A stretch of 64,000 nucleotides of DNA from Marinobacterium alkalitolerans (GCF_017776525.1 NZ_JACVEW010000013.1:37296-101295), one strand, 5' to 3'. Numbered from the stretch's first letter, positions 8,114 to 18,006 are shown. Numbers and translations: made by a program. The notes: a model not told the origin generated them from the sequence alone.

Positions 8114-10228
8114 GTGCTGACTGAAGCGCATAAAAAAGAGATTCAGCAGGCCTACAGCCGCTTTCTGAAAAGCCGTGAGCTGAGAGCGCGCCCTGCACAG
8201 AAGCAGATGGTTGCAACAGTCGCACGTGTGCTGGCGCAGGCCGAGGCCGGTGAAGAGGGTGACAGCTCCGTTTCACGCAAGGTTGGCGTGGTCGAGGCGG
8301 GCACGGGTACGGGTAAAACGATCGCGTACCTGCTGGCGGCAATTCCGCTTGCGCGTGCCACAGGACGAAAGCTGGTCCTGTCGACCGCCACGGTTGCCCT
8401 GCAGGAACAGCTGATGAATAAGGACCTGCCCGAGGTGGAAGCCCATGCGGGCCTTGCCCTGAATTATCGGCTGGCCAAGGGGCGGGGGCGCTACCTGTGT
8501 CTCAATAAGGTTGAGCAGCACCTCGAGCAACAGGGTGTGCTGGGGCAGATGGCGTTGTACGAGGACGAGCAGGCCGACCGCTTGCCCGATGAAGTCATCA
8601 ACCAGTATCAGGGGATGATGGATGCCTATGCCGCTGGCCATTGGGATGGTGATCGTGATGCGCTGGAAAGCGAAGTGGATGACCAGATCTGGCAGCCGCT
8701 GACCAGTGACCATCTACAATGCAGTAACCGTCGCTGTCTGAACTTCAGCGCCTGTCCCTTCTATCGTTCCCGCGAGCGGTTGGACGAGGTGGATGTGGTT
8801 GTTGCCAACCACGATCTTGTGCTGTCTGATCTTGCGCTGGGTGGGGGCGCCATCCTGCCTGAGCCGGATAACACCATCTATATTTTCGATGAGGGCCATC
8901 ATCTGGCGGACAAGGCAAGCGGGCATTTTGCCTTTGCGGCCCGGCTTGGCTCATCGCAAAAAATGCTCAGCGTCGCGCAGAAGCAACTGTCCCAGATGCT
9001 GGCAGATACCGGTTCTGCGACCCAGCTTGCTGACCCGGTCGAGCGCTTGCACCGTCCCATGCAGAACATGGACCTGGCGCTGGAGCAGCTTGCCTTGCTG
9101 GTGCGGCCTATGATGGAGGCCCTGGAAGGCGACCGATACCGCTTTCCGGGTGGACGCCAGCCGGACCCATTGCTTGAGCCCAGTCTTATGCTTTCAAGTG
9201 CGGCCGAGCAGGCGCAGCAGCAGCTGGAGCGTCTGGTGGATACCCTCAAGGAGGCGCTGGAAGGCGGGATCGGCGATATCCCCCGGGCTGCCGCCGAGCG
9301 CTGGTTCCCGCAGCTGGGCGTACTTTGGGGCCGTATTCAGCAGGTGGGATGGCTGGCGCACAGTTACAGCCGTCATGACCCTGAGGGGCGGTCGCCAACC
9401 GCGCGCTGGATCAATCGCGTCGAGACGTCGGTGGGTTACGATTTTGAGCTGCGCAGTGCGCCGGTTTCAGCTGCCGATACGTTGTCAGAGCATCTCTGGA
9501 AGCACTGTCATGCCGCCATACTGACCTCGGCAACCCTGACCGCGCTGGGGCGCTTTGATGCGCTGTTTGCGTCTCTGGGTCTGCCATCGGATGTGATGGC
9601 GGTGCGTCTTGAAAGCCCCTTTGATTATGCCCGTAACGGGGTGCTGGAAATTCCTGCCATGACCTCTGATCCGGGGCGACCCGATGAGCATACGGACGAA
9701 GTTCTGTCGCTGCTCAGCGCCGAGCTTGAAACGGCAGAAGCTGCACTGGTGCTGTTCAGTTCCTGGCGTCAGATGCGCAGGGTACAGGAAGGTTTACCGA
9801 GCCGCATTGCCGACAAGGTGCTGGCACAGGGGGATTTCAGCAAACAGGAGATTTTGCGCCGGCACCGGGCGCGAATCGATGACGGCAAGGCCAGTGTCAT
9901 CTTCGGGTTGGCCTCTTTTGCCGAAGGCGTTGACTTGCCGGGGCAGTATTTGACCGATGTGTTTGTCACCAAGTTACCGTTCAGTGTGCCTGATGACCCT
10001 GTAGATGCTACTATGGCCGAATGGATTGAGCAGCGGGGCGGGAATGCGTTTATTGAGTGGACCGTTCCGGCCGCGTCCATGCGTCTTACTCAGGCAGTAG
10101 GGCGACTATTGAGAACAGAACAGGACCGGGGGCGTGTCGTGTTAATGGACAGGCGTGTTGTTACGCGCCGTTATGGCCAGCAACTGCTTGACTCCCTGCC
10201 TCCGTTTCGACGTGAAATCAAACGTTAA
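8114..10228 (+). CDS. dinG: ATP-dependent DNA helicase DinG
   Basis: Superfamily 2, XPD-like 5'-3' helicase that removes R-loops and unwinds damaged or replication-stalled DNA. The 704-residue protein has Walker A AGTGTGKT (62-69). Four cysteines at 129, 203, 208 and 214 fit the [4Fe-4S] domain, and the DEGH box is at 259-262. The C-terminal helicase motifs include the QAVGRLLR-like motif VI. Translation begins at GTG 8114. The gene diverges from lexA and is preceded by LexA operator 2, so SOS induction is likely, as for E. coli dinG. It ends 5 bp before rhlB. Confidence 0.95.
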   Translation: MLTEAHKKEIQQAYSRFLKSRELRARPAQKQMVATVARVLAQAEAGEEGDSSVSRKVGVVEAGTGTGKTIAYLLAAIPLARATGRKLVLSTATVALQEQLMNKDLPEVEAHAGLALNYRLAKGRGRYLCLNKVEQHLEQQGVLGQMALYEDEQADRLPDEVINQYQGMMDAYAAGHWDGDRDALESEVDDQIWQPLTSDHLQCSNRRCLNFSACPFYRSRERLDEVDVVVANHDLVLSDLALGGGAILPEPDNTIYIFDEGHHLADKASGHFAFAARLGSSQKMLSVAQKQLSQMLADTGSATQLADPVERLHRPMQNMDLALEQLALLVRPMMEALEGDRYRFPGGRQPDPLLEPSLMLSSAAEQAQQQLERLVDTLKEALEGGIGDIPRAAAERWFPQLGVLWGRIQQVGWLAHSYSRHDPEGRSPTARWINRVETSVGYDFELRSAPVSAADTLSEHLWKHCHAAILTSATLTALGRFDALFASLGLPSDVMAVRLESPFDYARNGVLEIPAMTSDPGRPDEHTDEVLSLLSAELETAEAALVLFSSWRQMRRVQEGLPSRIADKVLAQGDFSKQEILRRHRARIDDGKASVIFGLASFAEGVDLPGQYLTDVFVTKLPFSVPDDPVDATMAEWIEQRGGNAFIEWTVPAASMRLTQAVGRLLRTEQDRGRVVLMDRRVVTRRYGQQLLDSLPPFRREIKR

Positions 10229-10233
10229 TCTGA

Positions 10234-12072
10234 ATGGATCCGATCTTGAGTACTGAAGATAAGCAGACCGCATCCGCGAGCAACTCCGAACAGAAACCCG
10301 GTAAAGGCCGTCCTCGTCGTCGTCGCCGCTCTCGCAAGCCGCGTGATGGCGGTGGTAACTGGTCACCCAAGTCATTTGCAGTCCCGGTCGTGGAAGGCAA
10401 ACGCCGGTTCCATGACTTCGGTCTCCCTGATGTGCTTATGAGAGCGATAGCCGATCTCAAGTTCGAATATTGCACTCCGATTCAGGCAGCCACTATTCCG
10501 CATGCCTTGAACGGGCGTGACCTGATCGGCAAGGCACAGACCGGCACCGGTAAAACGGCAGCCTTCCTGATCGGTATTATCACTGACCTGATCGACTTTC
10601 CTCTGCCCGGTGAACGCCGCAAGAATGAGCCGCGTGCACTGATTATTGCGCCCACCCGTGAGCTGGCGTTGCAGATCGCGGCCGATGCTGAAGGGCTTTC
10701 CAAGTACGCCGACCTCTCGGTGGTATCGCTGGTAGGCGGCATGGATTATGAGCGTCAGCGCAAGGCTCTGGCGGCACGCCCCGTGGATATTCTGGTTGCG
10801 ACGCCGGGTCGTTTGATTGATTTTGTGCGCTCCAAGGAAGTGGATCTCTACCACGTCGAAGTGCTGGTACTGGATGAAGCCGATCGCATGTTGAGCATGG
10901 GCTTTATACCGGATGTGCGTACCATCATTCGCCAGACCCCGCGCAAGGGTGCCGACCGCCAGACACTGTTGTACAGCGCCACCTTTACCGATGATGTGAT
11001 GCGCCTTGCTGAGCAGTGGACTCAGTCCCCGGTAACGATCGAGATCGAATCCGAGCACAAAACCACTGACAACGTGGCGCAGAAGGTTTTCCTGGTTTCA
11101 AGCCATGAAAAGTACCAGCTGCTGCGCAACTATCTGCGCATTAATGGCATTGAGCGCGCTATCGTGTTTGGCAATCGTCGACATGAAACCCGTTCGCTGG
11201 CCGACCGCCTGAGCAAAGATGGCATCAAGGCCGCGTTGATGTCTGGCGAAATCCCGCAGAACAAGCGTCTGAAAACGCTGGAAGACTTCCGTAACGGCAA
11301 GATCGAAGTGCTGGTTGCAACAGACGTGGCAGGCCGCGGCATTCATATCGATGGCGTGACTCACGTGATCAATTACCAGCTGCCTGAAGATGCGGATGAC
11401 TATGTTCACCGTATCGGTCGTACCGGTCGAGCCGGTCAAACCGGTACCTCCATCTGTTTCGCCTGCGAGGATGATTCCTTCCTGATCCCCGAGATTGAAA
11501 AGGAAACCGGCGTCAAGCTGGAGTGTATCCACCCGGATGCCGAGCTGCTGCGACCGCTTGAGCAGGCGCCTGCTGGAAAGCAAGCTGAAAAGGCGGCTGA
11601 ACCTGTTGAGCCGGCAAGCACAGCTGACAAGGCGGCAGATGATGCGGCCCAAGCGGATGCGCCTGCTGCCAATGCCGATACCGTTTCCTCCGATCAGGCT
11701 GAAGCCGCTGTTGATAAGGCATCCGAGGCCGAGAGCACCCCGGAGTCTGGAGCCGGTCAAGAGGCAAGTGGTGAGGCAAGCGAGGAGGCCAGGCAGGCAG
11801 ATGCTTCTGTGCCAGAAGATTCCTCAAAGCCCGATGATACGGTTATGGTCGCGCAGTCCGACGAGAGCGTGGTGCCACAGTCTTCCACGGAGCCGGCCGT
11901 TGAGACAGCGGCTGGTGCTCCGTCAAAGGTTGATGCTGCCGAGTGTTCGAACTCAGAATCTGCTGAGCAGTCTGAGCAGTCTGAGCAGTCTGAGCAGTCT
12001 GAGCAGTCTGAGCAGTCTGAGCAGTCTGAGCAGTCTGAGCAGTCTGGGAAAAAAGAAACACCTGTTTCCTGA
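10234..12072 (+). CDS. rhlB: DEAD-box RNA helicase, RhlB-like, with long low-complexity tail
   Basis: An RNA helicase likely to work in mRNA decay or ribosome assembly. A basic N-terminus ([12 protein letters not shown], 26-37) precedes the core. The core shows the Q-motif, Walker A AQTGTGKT (101-108), PTREL, TPGR, DEAD (214-217), SAT and HRIGRTGR. The core ends near residue 445. The remaining 165 residues are rich in Ala, Glu and Ser and end in a run of Ser-Glu-Gln repeats encoded by a 9-bp tandem repeat. Usual RhlB proteins have about 400-420 residues, so the tail is an extension. The start has a weak ribosome site, and TTG 10246 is an alternative. RhlB is the best match; another DEAD-box subgroup is possible. 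Confidence 0.85.
   Translation: MDPILSTEDKQTASASNSEQKPGKGRPRRRRRSRKPRDGGGNWSPKSFAVPVVEGKRRFHDFGLPDVLMRAIADLKFEYCTPIQAATIPHALNGRDLIGKAQTGTGKTAAFLIGIITDLIDFPLPGERRKNEPRALIIAPTRELALQIAADAEGLSKYADLSVVSLVGGMDYERQRKALAARPVDILVATPGRLIDFVRSKEVDLYHVEVLVLDEADRMLSMGFIPDVRTIIRQTPRKGADRQTLLYSATFTDDVMRLAEQWTQSPVTIEIESEHKTTDNVAQKVFLVSSHEKYQLLRNYLRINGIERAIVFGNRRHETRSLADRLSKDGIKAALMSGEIPQNKRLKTLEDFRNGKIEVLVATDVAGRGIHIDGVTHVINYQLPEDADDYVHRIGRTGRAGQTGTSICFACEDDSFLIPEIEKETGVKLECIHPDAELLRPLEQAPAGKQAEKAAEPVEPASTADKAADDAAQADAPAANADTVSSDQAEAAVDKASEAESTPESGAGQEASGEASEEARQADASVPEDSSKPDDTVMVAQSDESVVPQSSTEPAVETAAGAPSKVDAAECSNSESAEQSEQSEQSEQSEQSEQSEQSEQSEQSGKKETPVS
11962..12048 (+). repeat. 9-bp in-frame tandem repeat (Ser-Glu-Gln) at the rhlB 3' end
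   Basis: Eight exact copies of TCTGAGCAG fill 11971-12042. A near copy (GCTGAGCAG) precedes them at 11962-11970 and a broken copy follows. The unit is three codons long, so gain or loss of copies would lengthen or shorten the RhlB tail without a frameshift. Confidence 0.97.
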
Positions 12073-12083
12073 GATCAGGCCTG

Positions 12084-12296
12084 ATGAGTGATAAGCATAA
12101 TCTGCAGCGCATCAGTACGGTACTGGCCATCCTGGTCAGTGCCTTTTTTGCCGCTATTGCGGTTGCCGGTTACCAGCGCACTGAAGATCTGAAGCAATTG
12201 CTGCTCTTTCTGCTGCTGGCTGGCCTTTCATTCGTTATCGTCAAGTTACTCTTTGCCGGCATCGGCCGGCTGCTGGATAAAATTGATTCACCCTGA
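12084..12296 (+). CDS. Small two-helix membrane protein, hypothetical
   Basis: A 70-residue protein with two hydrophobic segments: about 13-30 (VLAILVSAFFAAIAVAGY) and about 38-57 (LLLFLLLAGLSFVIVKLLFA). It is probably an inner-membrane hairpin with both ends in the cytoplasm. The short loop holds a charged QRTEDLKQ sequence. I know no function. It lies between rhlB and gpsA in a tight plus-strand series, which supports it being a real gene. A similar small gene is found upstream of gpsA in Pseudomonas. Confidence 0.7.
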   Translation: MSDKHNLQRISTVLAILVSAFFAAIAVAGYQRTEDLKQLLLFLLLAGLSFVIVKLLFAGIGRLLDKIDSP

Positions 12297-12304
12297 TCGG
12301 TGTT

Positions 12305-12323
12305 GGCAGTCAGCCAGACTGCC
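12305..12323 (+). other. Perfect 7-bp hairpin in the gpsA leader
   Basis: GGCAGTC and GACTGCC form a 7-bp stem with loop AGCCA just before the GGGGAG ribosome site of gpsA. There is no run of T after it, so it is not a normal intrinsic terminator. It may be an RNA-processing or stability element. Confidence 0.5.
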
Positions 12324-12335
12324 TGGGGAGATTAG

Positions 12336-13373
12336 ATGAACTCAGACACGCCTGTTGCAGTCCTCGGGGGCGGCAGCTTTGGTACCGTGTTGGCCAACCT
12401 GATGGCCGAAAAAGGGTTGTCAGTAAGGTTGTGGATGCGCAATGCCGACACGGTTGACGAGATCAACCGCTGTTCCGTCAATAGCCGTTACCTGCCCGGT
12501 GTAACCCTTGCAAAGTCACTGGTGGCAACGGATAGCCTGGAAGAAGCACTCAAGGATGTGGCCGTTGTATTTGTGGCCATACCCAGTGGCGCTTTTCGTG
12601 ATGTGATTCGACAGGCGGCACCACTGCTGTCGTCTGACCAGATGCTGGTATCAACAACCAAGGGGATTGAAGCCGGTACCTTCTGCTTGATGAGCCAGAT
12701 CATCGAGCAGGAATGTCCCGATGCACGCCACGGGGTGTTGAGCGGACCTAACCTGGCCAAGGAGATCGCTCGCAAGCAGTTGACTGCCACGGTCATTGCC
12801 AGCACGGATGAGCAGGTGCGCGATCAGGTTCAGGTGTTGCTGCATACGTCCTATTTCCGTGTGTATGCCAGTACAGATACATACGGCGTTGAGCTGGGGG
12901 GCACGCTCAAGAATATCTATGCCATTGCGGCCGGCATGAGTGCGGCGCTTGGCATGGGTGAAAATACCAAAAGCATGCTGATGACGCGCAGTCTGGCAGA
13001 GATGAGTCGGTTTGCAGTGAGCCTCGGGGCCAATCCGTTTACCTTTCTTGGCCTGGCGGGTGTGGGTGACCTGATCGTAACCTGCATGTCTCCTCTGAGC
13101 CGAAACTACCGCGTGGGCTATGCTTTGGGTGAGGGTAAAACCCTGGATCAGGCGGTTGATGCGCTGGGCGAAGTGGCGGAGGGCGTCAATACCCTTCGGT
13201 TGGTCAAGGAAAAGGCGGAAAGCATGGATATCTATATGCCGCTGGTGTCCGGGCTGTATGAGGTCGTGTTCAATCATGCCCCGGTCAAGGAAGTGGCGCG
13301 CGGCATGATGTTGAATACCCAGAGCACTGATGTGGAGTTTGTGCTGCCGCGTCAGGAGGTGCAATGCAGCTGA
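12336..13373 (+). CDS. gpsA: Glycerol-3-phosphate dehydrogenase [NAD(P)+]
   Basis: Reduces dihydroxyacetone phosphate to sn-glycerol-3-phosphate, the backbone for phospholipids, in the cytoplasm. The 345-residue protein has the Rossmann motif GGGSFGT (11-17) and the conserved lysines K109 (STTKG) and K192 (GGTLKNIYA), followed by the C-terminal helical domain. Length matches the family (about 340). GGGGAG precedes ATG 12336. It overlaps sixA by 10 bp, so the two are likely coupled. Confidence 0.97.
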   Translation: MNSDTPVAVLGGGSFGTVLANLMAEKGLSVRLWMRNADTVDEINRCSVNSRYLPGVTLAKSLVATDSLEEALKDVAVVFVAIPSGAFRDVIRQAAPLLSSDQMLVSTTKGIEAGTFCLMSQIIEQECPDARHGVLSGPNLAKEIARKQLTATVIASTDEQVRDQVQVLLHTSYFRVYASTDTYGVELGGTLKNIYAIAAGMSAALGMGENTKSMLMTRSLAEMSRFAVSLGANPFTFLGLAGVGDLIVTCMSPLSRNYRVGYALGEGKTLDQAVDALGEVAEGVNTLRLVKEKAESMDIYMPLVSGLYEVVFNHAPVKEVARGMMLNTQSTDVEFVLPRQEVQCS

Positions 13374-13834
13374 TAGTGCTGCGTCATGCTGAGGCGGAAC
13401 CTGGTGGTGATCAAGATGCAAATCGTGCTCTGACCCGGCGCGGTGTGTTGCAGGCCGAAAGCATGGGGCGGCAGCTCGCTCAGTCCTTTGATCATTTGCA
13501 GGTTGTGGCAAGCCCCTGGCTGAGGGCTGCCGAAACCGCCCTGATTATAGCCGCATCTACAGGCTCGGATGTGGGGCATCTGGATAGGCTTCTGCCGTCC
13601 GGAGACCCCGTCTCGGTGGCGCAGGCGCTGGAGCCATTATGGTGTGACGATGGGGCGTTATTGGTGGTGACTCATCAGCCGCTGTGTGGTCGTTTGATCA
13701 ACTGGCTGGTGGAAGGGGTGGCCGACCCGGCGCCTGTGGCTCCCTGCAGCGGTGCTCAGCTGTCTCTCGAGTGGCCTGCTGCCGGCATGGCCCGTTTTCC
13801 TCGTTGGCTTTCAGCCGATCTATCCCCGTATTGA
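13364..13834 (+). CDS. sixA: Phosphohistidine phosphatase SixA
   Basis: Histidine phosphatase (phosphoglycerate-mutase fold), known to remove phosphate from His residues of phosphorelay and nitrogen-PTS proteins. The 156-residue protein has the RHG-type motif LRHAEAEP with nucleophile H8, a central [13 protein letters not shown] segment and a second histidine in VVTHQP. E. coli SixA has 161 residues. Its ATG lies inside the gpsA 3' end, and the next gene starts 6 bp after its stop. The partner phosphoprotein cannot be told from this window. Confidence 0.92.
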   Translation: MQLIVLRHAEAEPGGDQDANRALTRRGVLQAESMGRQLAQSFDHLQVVASPWLRAAETALIIAASTGSDVGHLDRLLPSGDPVSVAQALEPLWCDDGALLVVTHQPLCGRLINWLVEGVADPAPVAPCSGAQLSLEWPAAGMARFPRWLSADLSPY

Positions 13835-13840
13835 TGACGT

Positions 13841-14692
13841 ATGGAATCTGTAGAAGAACTGCGATTTGAGGTTAACGGCCGATTGATGGCCGCAAGGGCT
13901 GTTGGTCCTGCAACCGGCACCCCGGTGCTGGCCTTGCATGGCTGGCTGGATAATGCTGCCTCGTTTCGTGCCCTTGAGCCGCTACTGGGTGGTGTCAGGC
14001 TGATCTGTCTGGACCTTATGGGCCACGGCTTCTCGTCACACAGGCCCGAGTCCGTTCCCTATTATATTTGGGATAACGTGGCCGATGTGGTTGCAGTGGC
14101 GGACGAGCTGGGTTGGGAGCACTTCCATCTGCTGGGGCACTCAATGGGTGCAGGTGTTTCGTCACTGCTGGCCGGTGCAATGCCGGAGCGTGTGCTGAGC
14201 CTTGTGCTGATTGAAGGCCTGGCTCCGCAGACAGACTCGCCGGAAGAGCTGCCTGCCAAAATGGCGCAGGCGATTCGTCGCCATCAGCGACCTGCGCGTA
14301 ACCCGCGCTACTACGCGTCTATTGAAGAGGCTGTACAGGCGCGGATGAAAGGCCGGTTCCCGGTTGGGGAACAGGCTGCACGATGGCTGGTCGAACGTTC
14401 AATAGTGAATACGTCCAAGGGCTTTTGCTGGCGCAGTGACTCGGCGCTGATACTGCCCTCGGTTTTGCGGCTCAGTGAAGACCAGGTCAGGGCTTTTCTC
14501 GCCGCAATCACCGCTCCTGCTCTATTGATTCTCGGGGACCAGGGAATTGCGAATGACAGGCTCGAGTCACGAGCGCAAACCATACGGCAGTTGCAGCGGA
14601 TGATGTTGCGGGGCAACCATCACTTGCATATGGAGCCCGAACCCGCCGAGCAGATTGCGCAGGAGATCAAGGCGTTTTACAGCTCGCTCTAA
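13841..14692 (+). CDS. Alpha/beta hydrolase
   Basis: A 283-residue soluble hydrolase. It has the oxyanion segment ALHGWLDNAASF (31-42), nucleophile elbow GHSMGAG with S101, a likely acidic residue in LILGDQG, and a histidine in the C-terminal GNHHLHME region. The triad therefore looks complete. Substrate is unknown; esterase or lipase-like activity on small esters is the family norm. The gene follows sixA by 6 bp in the gpsA operon. A hydrolase is also found near gpsA in Pseudomonas (PA1615 position). Confidence 0.88.
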   Translation: MESVEELRFEVNGRLMAARAVGPATGTPVLALHGWLDNAASFRALEPLLGGVRLICLDLMGHGFSSHRPESVPYYIWDNVADVVAVADELGWEHFHLLGHSMGAGVSSLLAGAMPERVLSLVLIEGLAPQTDSPEELPAKMAQAIRRHQRPARNPRYYASIEEAVQARMKGRFPVGEQAARWLVERSIVNTSKGFCWRSDSALILPSVLRLSEDQVRAFLAAITAPALLILGDQGIANDRLESRAQTIRQLQRMMLRGNHHLHMEPEPAEQIAQEIKAFYSSL

Positions 14693-14707
14693 ACAGGAGG
14701 TACGCGC

Positions 14708-15565
14708 ATGAGGGGTATGAGACTGGCAAGGAAATGTTTATGGCTGCTGGCGTCTTTGGTTGCATCAGTGCAGGTGGCAGCGGAAACGCTTCCTTCGCTT
14801 GACCCTTTCCCGCTTGCGCGTGAGATCAGTCATCTTGAGCGCACCGAGCCTGACTATCGACTGATGCTCGGTGGTGTTGTCAAAATCAATGGACTCGTTC
14901 GCAGTGACAGAGAGCAGCGCCTCAGTGCGAACCTGGCCCGAACCACCTGGCAGCTGCCTTCAGGTTATGGGCCTGAAGCAGGTTTCAACTTCCTGCGCAA
15001 GCAGTTGCTTGATCATCAGTCGCGAATTCTCTTCGAATGTTCGGGCCGGCAGTGTGGACCCAGTAACATATGGGCCAATGAAATATTCGGACAGTCCCGT
15101 CTCTATGGGGTCGACAGCTCCCAGTATTACGCGGCCTTCGAGCTGGATCACGGGCATGCTGCGGTCTATGCCGTCAGAAGAGGCAATGGTCGAGTCTATC
15201 TGCACGCGGACTTGCTCAGCAATGACAGTCTGACGGCAACCGAGCTTACGCAGCTGGTACGTCAGCGAGGCTATGCAGAAGTGAGTGACTGGCCGGACTC
15301 ACGCGACCGTGCGGTGAAGTCATTGCTGGGCGTGTTGGAGTCCTTTCCCGACAGTCGTATTGCGGTAGTCGTACACTGGCAGAGTCGTGACCTTGACCTG
15401 TCCCTGAGTCAATCCCAGGAAGCGGCTGATCGGCTCAAGCGCTCACTGGTAGAAGAGGGGGTAGACGCCTCACGTATCAGTGCGAGAGGGGTTGGCGCGC
15501 TGGTACCGAGTGTGCTGGGGAGTCGTAAGAGTGTAGCGGTTGTACTGCTGCAGTCCGAAGAATAA
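14708..15565 (+). CDS. DUF4892 / OmpA-family envelope protein
   Basis: A 285-residue exported protein. A signal peptide is visible at the N-terminus (basic MRGMRLARK, hydrophobic LWLLASLVASVQVAAE; cleavage probably near residue 26). The DUF4892 region, with CSGRQCG as a possible disulfide pair, covers about 45-190. The C-terminal part (about 205-285, including SQSQEAADRLKRSLVEEG and ISARGVG) resembles an OmpA-like peptidoglycan-binding domain. AGGAGG precedes ATG 14708. Gene order after the hydrolase matches Pseudomonas (PA1616 position). Its physiological role is not established. Confidence 0.8.
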   Translation: MRGMRLARKCLWLLASLVASVQVAAETLPSLDPFPLAREISHLERTEPDYRLMLGGVVKINGLVRSDREQRLSANLARTTWQLPSGYGPEAGFNFLRKQLLDHQSRILFECSGRQCGPSNIWANEIFGQSRLYGVDSSQYYAAFELDHGHAAVYAVRRGNGRVYLHADLLSNDSLTATELTQLVRQRGYAEVSDWPDSRDRAVKSLLGVLESFPDSRIAVVVHWQSRDLDLSLSQSQEAADRLKRSLVEEGVDASRISARGVGALVPSVLGSRKSVAVVLLQSEE

Positions 15566-15580
15566 CCGCAGGTGACAGAC

Positions 15581-15600
15581 GGGGGCGTGCTCTTGCCCCC
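15581..15600. terminator. GC-rich hairpin between convergent genes
   Basis: GGGGGC (15581-15586) and GCCCCC (15595-15600) form a 6-bp stem in the 55-bp gap between the DUF4892 gene and folE. There is no clear T-run on either side, so it would be a weak terminator at best. Confidence 0.4.
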
Positions 15601-15620
15601 GAAACAGCGACTTCCTGAAA

Positions 15621-16160
15621 TCAGCGAACCAGGGACAGGAATTCGTTACGGGTTGCCTCGTTGTCGCGGAAAGAACCCAGCATCATGGATGTCGTCATGG
15701 ATGCATTCTGTTTCTCCACGCCGCGCATCATCATGCACATATGCTGTGCTTCAATCACAACGCCTACACCCGCCGCTCCAGTGACACTCTGAATGGCTTC
15801 CGCGATCTCTTTGGTCATGTTTTCCTGAATCTGAAGGCGACGGGCAAACATGTCGACGATGCGTGCTAGTTTGGACAGTCCAACAACCTTGCCTTGCGGG
15901 ATATAGGCAACATGAGCCTTGCCGATAAAGGGCAGCAGATGGTGCTCGCACAGAGAGTAGAGCTCGATGTTCCGTACCAGAACCATTTCGCTGTTATCAG
16001 ACGGAAAAAGCGCGCCATTGACCACTTCTTCGAGAGACTGAGTATAGCCTTGAGTCAGGTAGCGCATTGCCTTGGCGGCACGTGCCGGTGTATCCCTCAA
16101 CCCTTCTCGTTCTAGGTCCTCTCCAATCTGTTCAATGATCTGGGAGTAGGCTGTTTCCAT
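15621..16160 (-). CDS. folE: GTP cyclohydrolase I
   Basis: Makes 7,8-dihydroneopterin triphosphate from GTP, the first step to folate and, through queuosine, modified tRNA. From ATG 16158-16160 the protein has 179 residues, the usual short FolE form. The start is chosen because AGGA lies 6 bp upstream; the frame is open for 21 codons further but these do not resemble FolE. Zinc ligands C71, H74 and C142 are present ([10 protein letters not shown] and HMCMMMRGV). It lies 90 bp downstream of the PilU-like gene, with no functional link apparent. Confidence 0.96.
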   Translation of the reverse strand: METAYSQIIEQIGEDLEREGLRDTPARAAKAMRYLTQGYTQSLEEVVNGALFPSDNSEMVLVRNIELYSLCEHHLLPFIGKAHVAYIPQGKVVGLSKLARIVDMFARRLQIQENMTKEIAEAIQSVTGAAGVGVVIEAQHMCMMMRGVEKQNASMTTSMMLGSFRDNEATRNEFLSLVR

Positions 16161-16250
16161 CTTGGTTCCTCGGCTGATCGCGGCAACTGACTGAAAACGG
16201 CGTAAATTACTTGAATATGACACTCGGGTAAAGAGCTGCCGCCCGGGAGG

Positions 16251-17318
16251 TCATAATCCCCCCATCAGTTTCAGTCGCAGTGCCACGTTGGTACGTGAGT
16301 CAGCATTTTGCAGCGCTTCTTCAATGCTGATTTTGCCATCCTGATACAGGTTGAGGAGGTTAACATCGAAGGTGTGGGCAGCCGGGTTGCTGCTTTGGTC
16401 GATCGCTTCACGAATGCGCGAGTATTCACCGCGGGCGATCAGTTTTGTGATGTAGGGCGTGTTGATCAGCACTTCTGTGGCGGGAATGAATTTTCCATCT
16501 ACGTCCCGGATCAGGCGCAACGCCACGATGGCTCTGAGGTTGAGCGACAGGTCCGTGTTGACCTTGTGGCGGGTGTTTTCATGGAAAAAGTTGCTGATGT
16601 GTTCAATGGCCTGAACGGCATTGTTGGCATGCAGCGTGGACAGACACAGGTGGCCGGTCTCGGAGTAGCGCATCGCATGCTCGACAGTATCCTTGTCCCT
16701 CAGCTCGCCAATCATGATGACATCAGGGGCTTCGCGCAGGGCATTTTTAAGCGCGTTATCGTAGGAGAGGGTGTCGACACCCACTTCGCGCTGGTTAATG
16801 AGCGAGCGCTTGTTGGTGTGCAGAAACTCGATCGGGTCTTCCACCGTCAGAATATGACCGGATGAGCGCAGGTTGCGGTGCTCAATCATGGAGGCGAGGG
16901 CGGTGGACTTGCCGGACCCGGTTGCCCCGACCAGCAATACCAGGCCGCTGCGCAGCATGATCAGGTTTTCCAGCACGGCGGGTAGCCTGAGTTCTTCAAT
17001 GCCGGGGATTTGGTGGCGAATCATGCGAATCACCATGGCCACATCTCCGCGCTGGCGGTAGACGTTCACGCGAAAGCGGCCAATACCCCGTTCTTCGTAG
17101 GCAAAATTCAACTCCATTTCATCACGAAACTGGCCTGCCTGATGCTCATTCATCAGGCTGTGGGCGAGCTTGTCGATGTCGTCCGGGGTGAGCTGTTGAT
17201 CATCGGCAGGCTTTATAACGCCCTGAACCTTCATCTGGACGGGCGTGTGGCTGCTGAAGAAGAGATCGGATGCACCGGTTTCGGCCATCGCTTGAAGGTG
17301 TTTCTGCAGGTCGACCAT
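16251..17318 (-). CDS. PilT/PilU-family type IV pilus ATPase
   Basis: A 355-residue hexameric retraction-type ATPase. The N-terminal PAS-like domain starts MVDLQKHLQAM. Walker A GATGSGKS is at 131-138. The Asp box (EDPIEF), Walker B (VIMIGELRD) and His box (TGHLCLSTLHAN) follow. Lack of a PilT-type AIRNLIRE motif and the MEFEKL-like opening favour PilU. No pilT lies beside it, whereas pilT and pilU are normally adjacent, so this may be a separate paralogue. It presumably acts with the type IV pilus that the fimV gene in this window also serves. Confidence 0.88.
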   Translation of the reverse strand: MVDLQKHLQAMAETGASDLFFSSHTPVQMKVQGVIKPADDQQLTPDDIDKLAHSLMNEHQAGQFRDEMELNFAYEERGIGRFRVNVYRQRGDVAMVIRMIRHQIPGIEELRLPAVLENLIMLRSGLVLLVGATGSGKSTALASMIEHRNLRSSGHILTVEDPIEFLHTNKRSLINQREVGVDTLSYDNALKNALREAPDVIMIGELRDKDTVEHAMRYSETGHLCLSTLHANNAVQAIEHISNFFHENTRHKVNTDLSLNLRAIVALRLIRDVDGKFIPATEVLINTPYITKLIARGEYSRIREAIDQSSNPAAHTFDVNLLNLYQDGKISIEEALQNADSRTNVALRLKLMGGL

Positions 17319-17367
17319 GCTAGTTCCCTTTCCGGTATGCGCGCCGGTTAAGCATAGCCTTAAATTA

Positions 17368-17943
17368 TCAGGATGCCTGTCTTTTCAAAAGCACATATAC
17401 AGCGCCGGTCCCGCCGTCGCGTGGTTGAGCCGAACAAAAGGCCAGCACGCTGTTCAATTGGCGCAGCCAGTCGTTAACACAGGACTTCAACAAGGCGGGT
17501 TGTCCCGCCTGGGTATGGCTTTTGCCATGGATAATAATGACGGCGCGCATCTGCTGACGGCAGGCGTCACGGATAAAATGGCTGAGCTCATCACGCGCCT
17601 GATCAACGGTGTAGCCGTGCAGATCAAGTCCGGCTTCCCAGGGGATATGGCCCTTGTGCAGCCGCTTCAGTGTCGCCAGTTGCACGCCGGGTGCCGCAAA
17701 CAGCAATTCATCGTTGGAGTCCAGAATGTCTTTGGCTTCGGATGAAAGCCCGTCAATGACCTGTTCGACTTCCCGCGCGGCTGCCTGACGGCGGTAACGG
17801 GTGCTGGCGTCAGGGCGCGGCTTCAACAGGCCCTTGGCCTGTCGGTGTGAGTGGTGGCGGTCATGCTTGAGCGGGGTGACCCCGCGCATGGCTTCGCCAA
17901 AATCCAGATCGTCGTCGTTATCGTCGTCATAGGTATAAGACAT
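17368..17943 (-). CDS. Smr-domain protein (SmrB-like)
   Basis: From ATG 17941-17943 this gives 191 residues; a TTG three codons upstream is also possible. An acidic start (YDDDNDDDLDF) and basic linker precede an Smr domain at about 100-190 with the characteristic LDLHGYT and a VIIIHGKS/G-G-TGAVYVLL pattern. Smr domains nick nucleic acids. E. coli SmrB cuts mRNA between collided ribosomes, and the divergent prmB next door is the same arrangement as in many gammaproteobacteria. SmrB orthology is likely. Confidence 0.88.
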   Translation of the reverse strand: MSYTYDDDNDDDLDFGEAMRGVTPLKHDRHHSHRQAKGLLKPRPDASTRYRRQAAAREVEQVIDGLSSEAKDILDSNDELLFAAPGVQLATLKRLHKGHIPWEAGLDLHGYTVDQARDELSHFIRDACRQQMRAVIIIHGKSHTQAGQPALLKSCVNDWLRQLNSVLAFCSAQPRDGGTGAVYVLLKRQAS

Positions 17944-18006
17944 GGCGTTCAATGAAGGTTTTCAGTAACATGCTGGGCTCAAAGGCAACCTATTATCAGG
18001 CGATAC

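Noticed and set aside
11962..12048. CRISPR-like repeat
   Set aside because: The 9-bp units are directly joined without spacers and are in frame within rhlB.
12305..12323. Hairpin before gpsA as an intrinsic terminator
   Set aside because: No T-run follows, and the ribosome site of gpsA comes directly after it.
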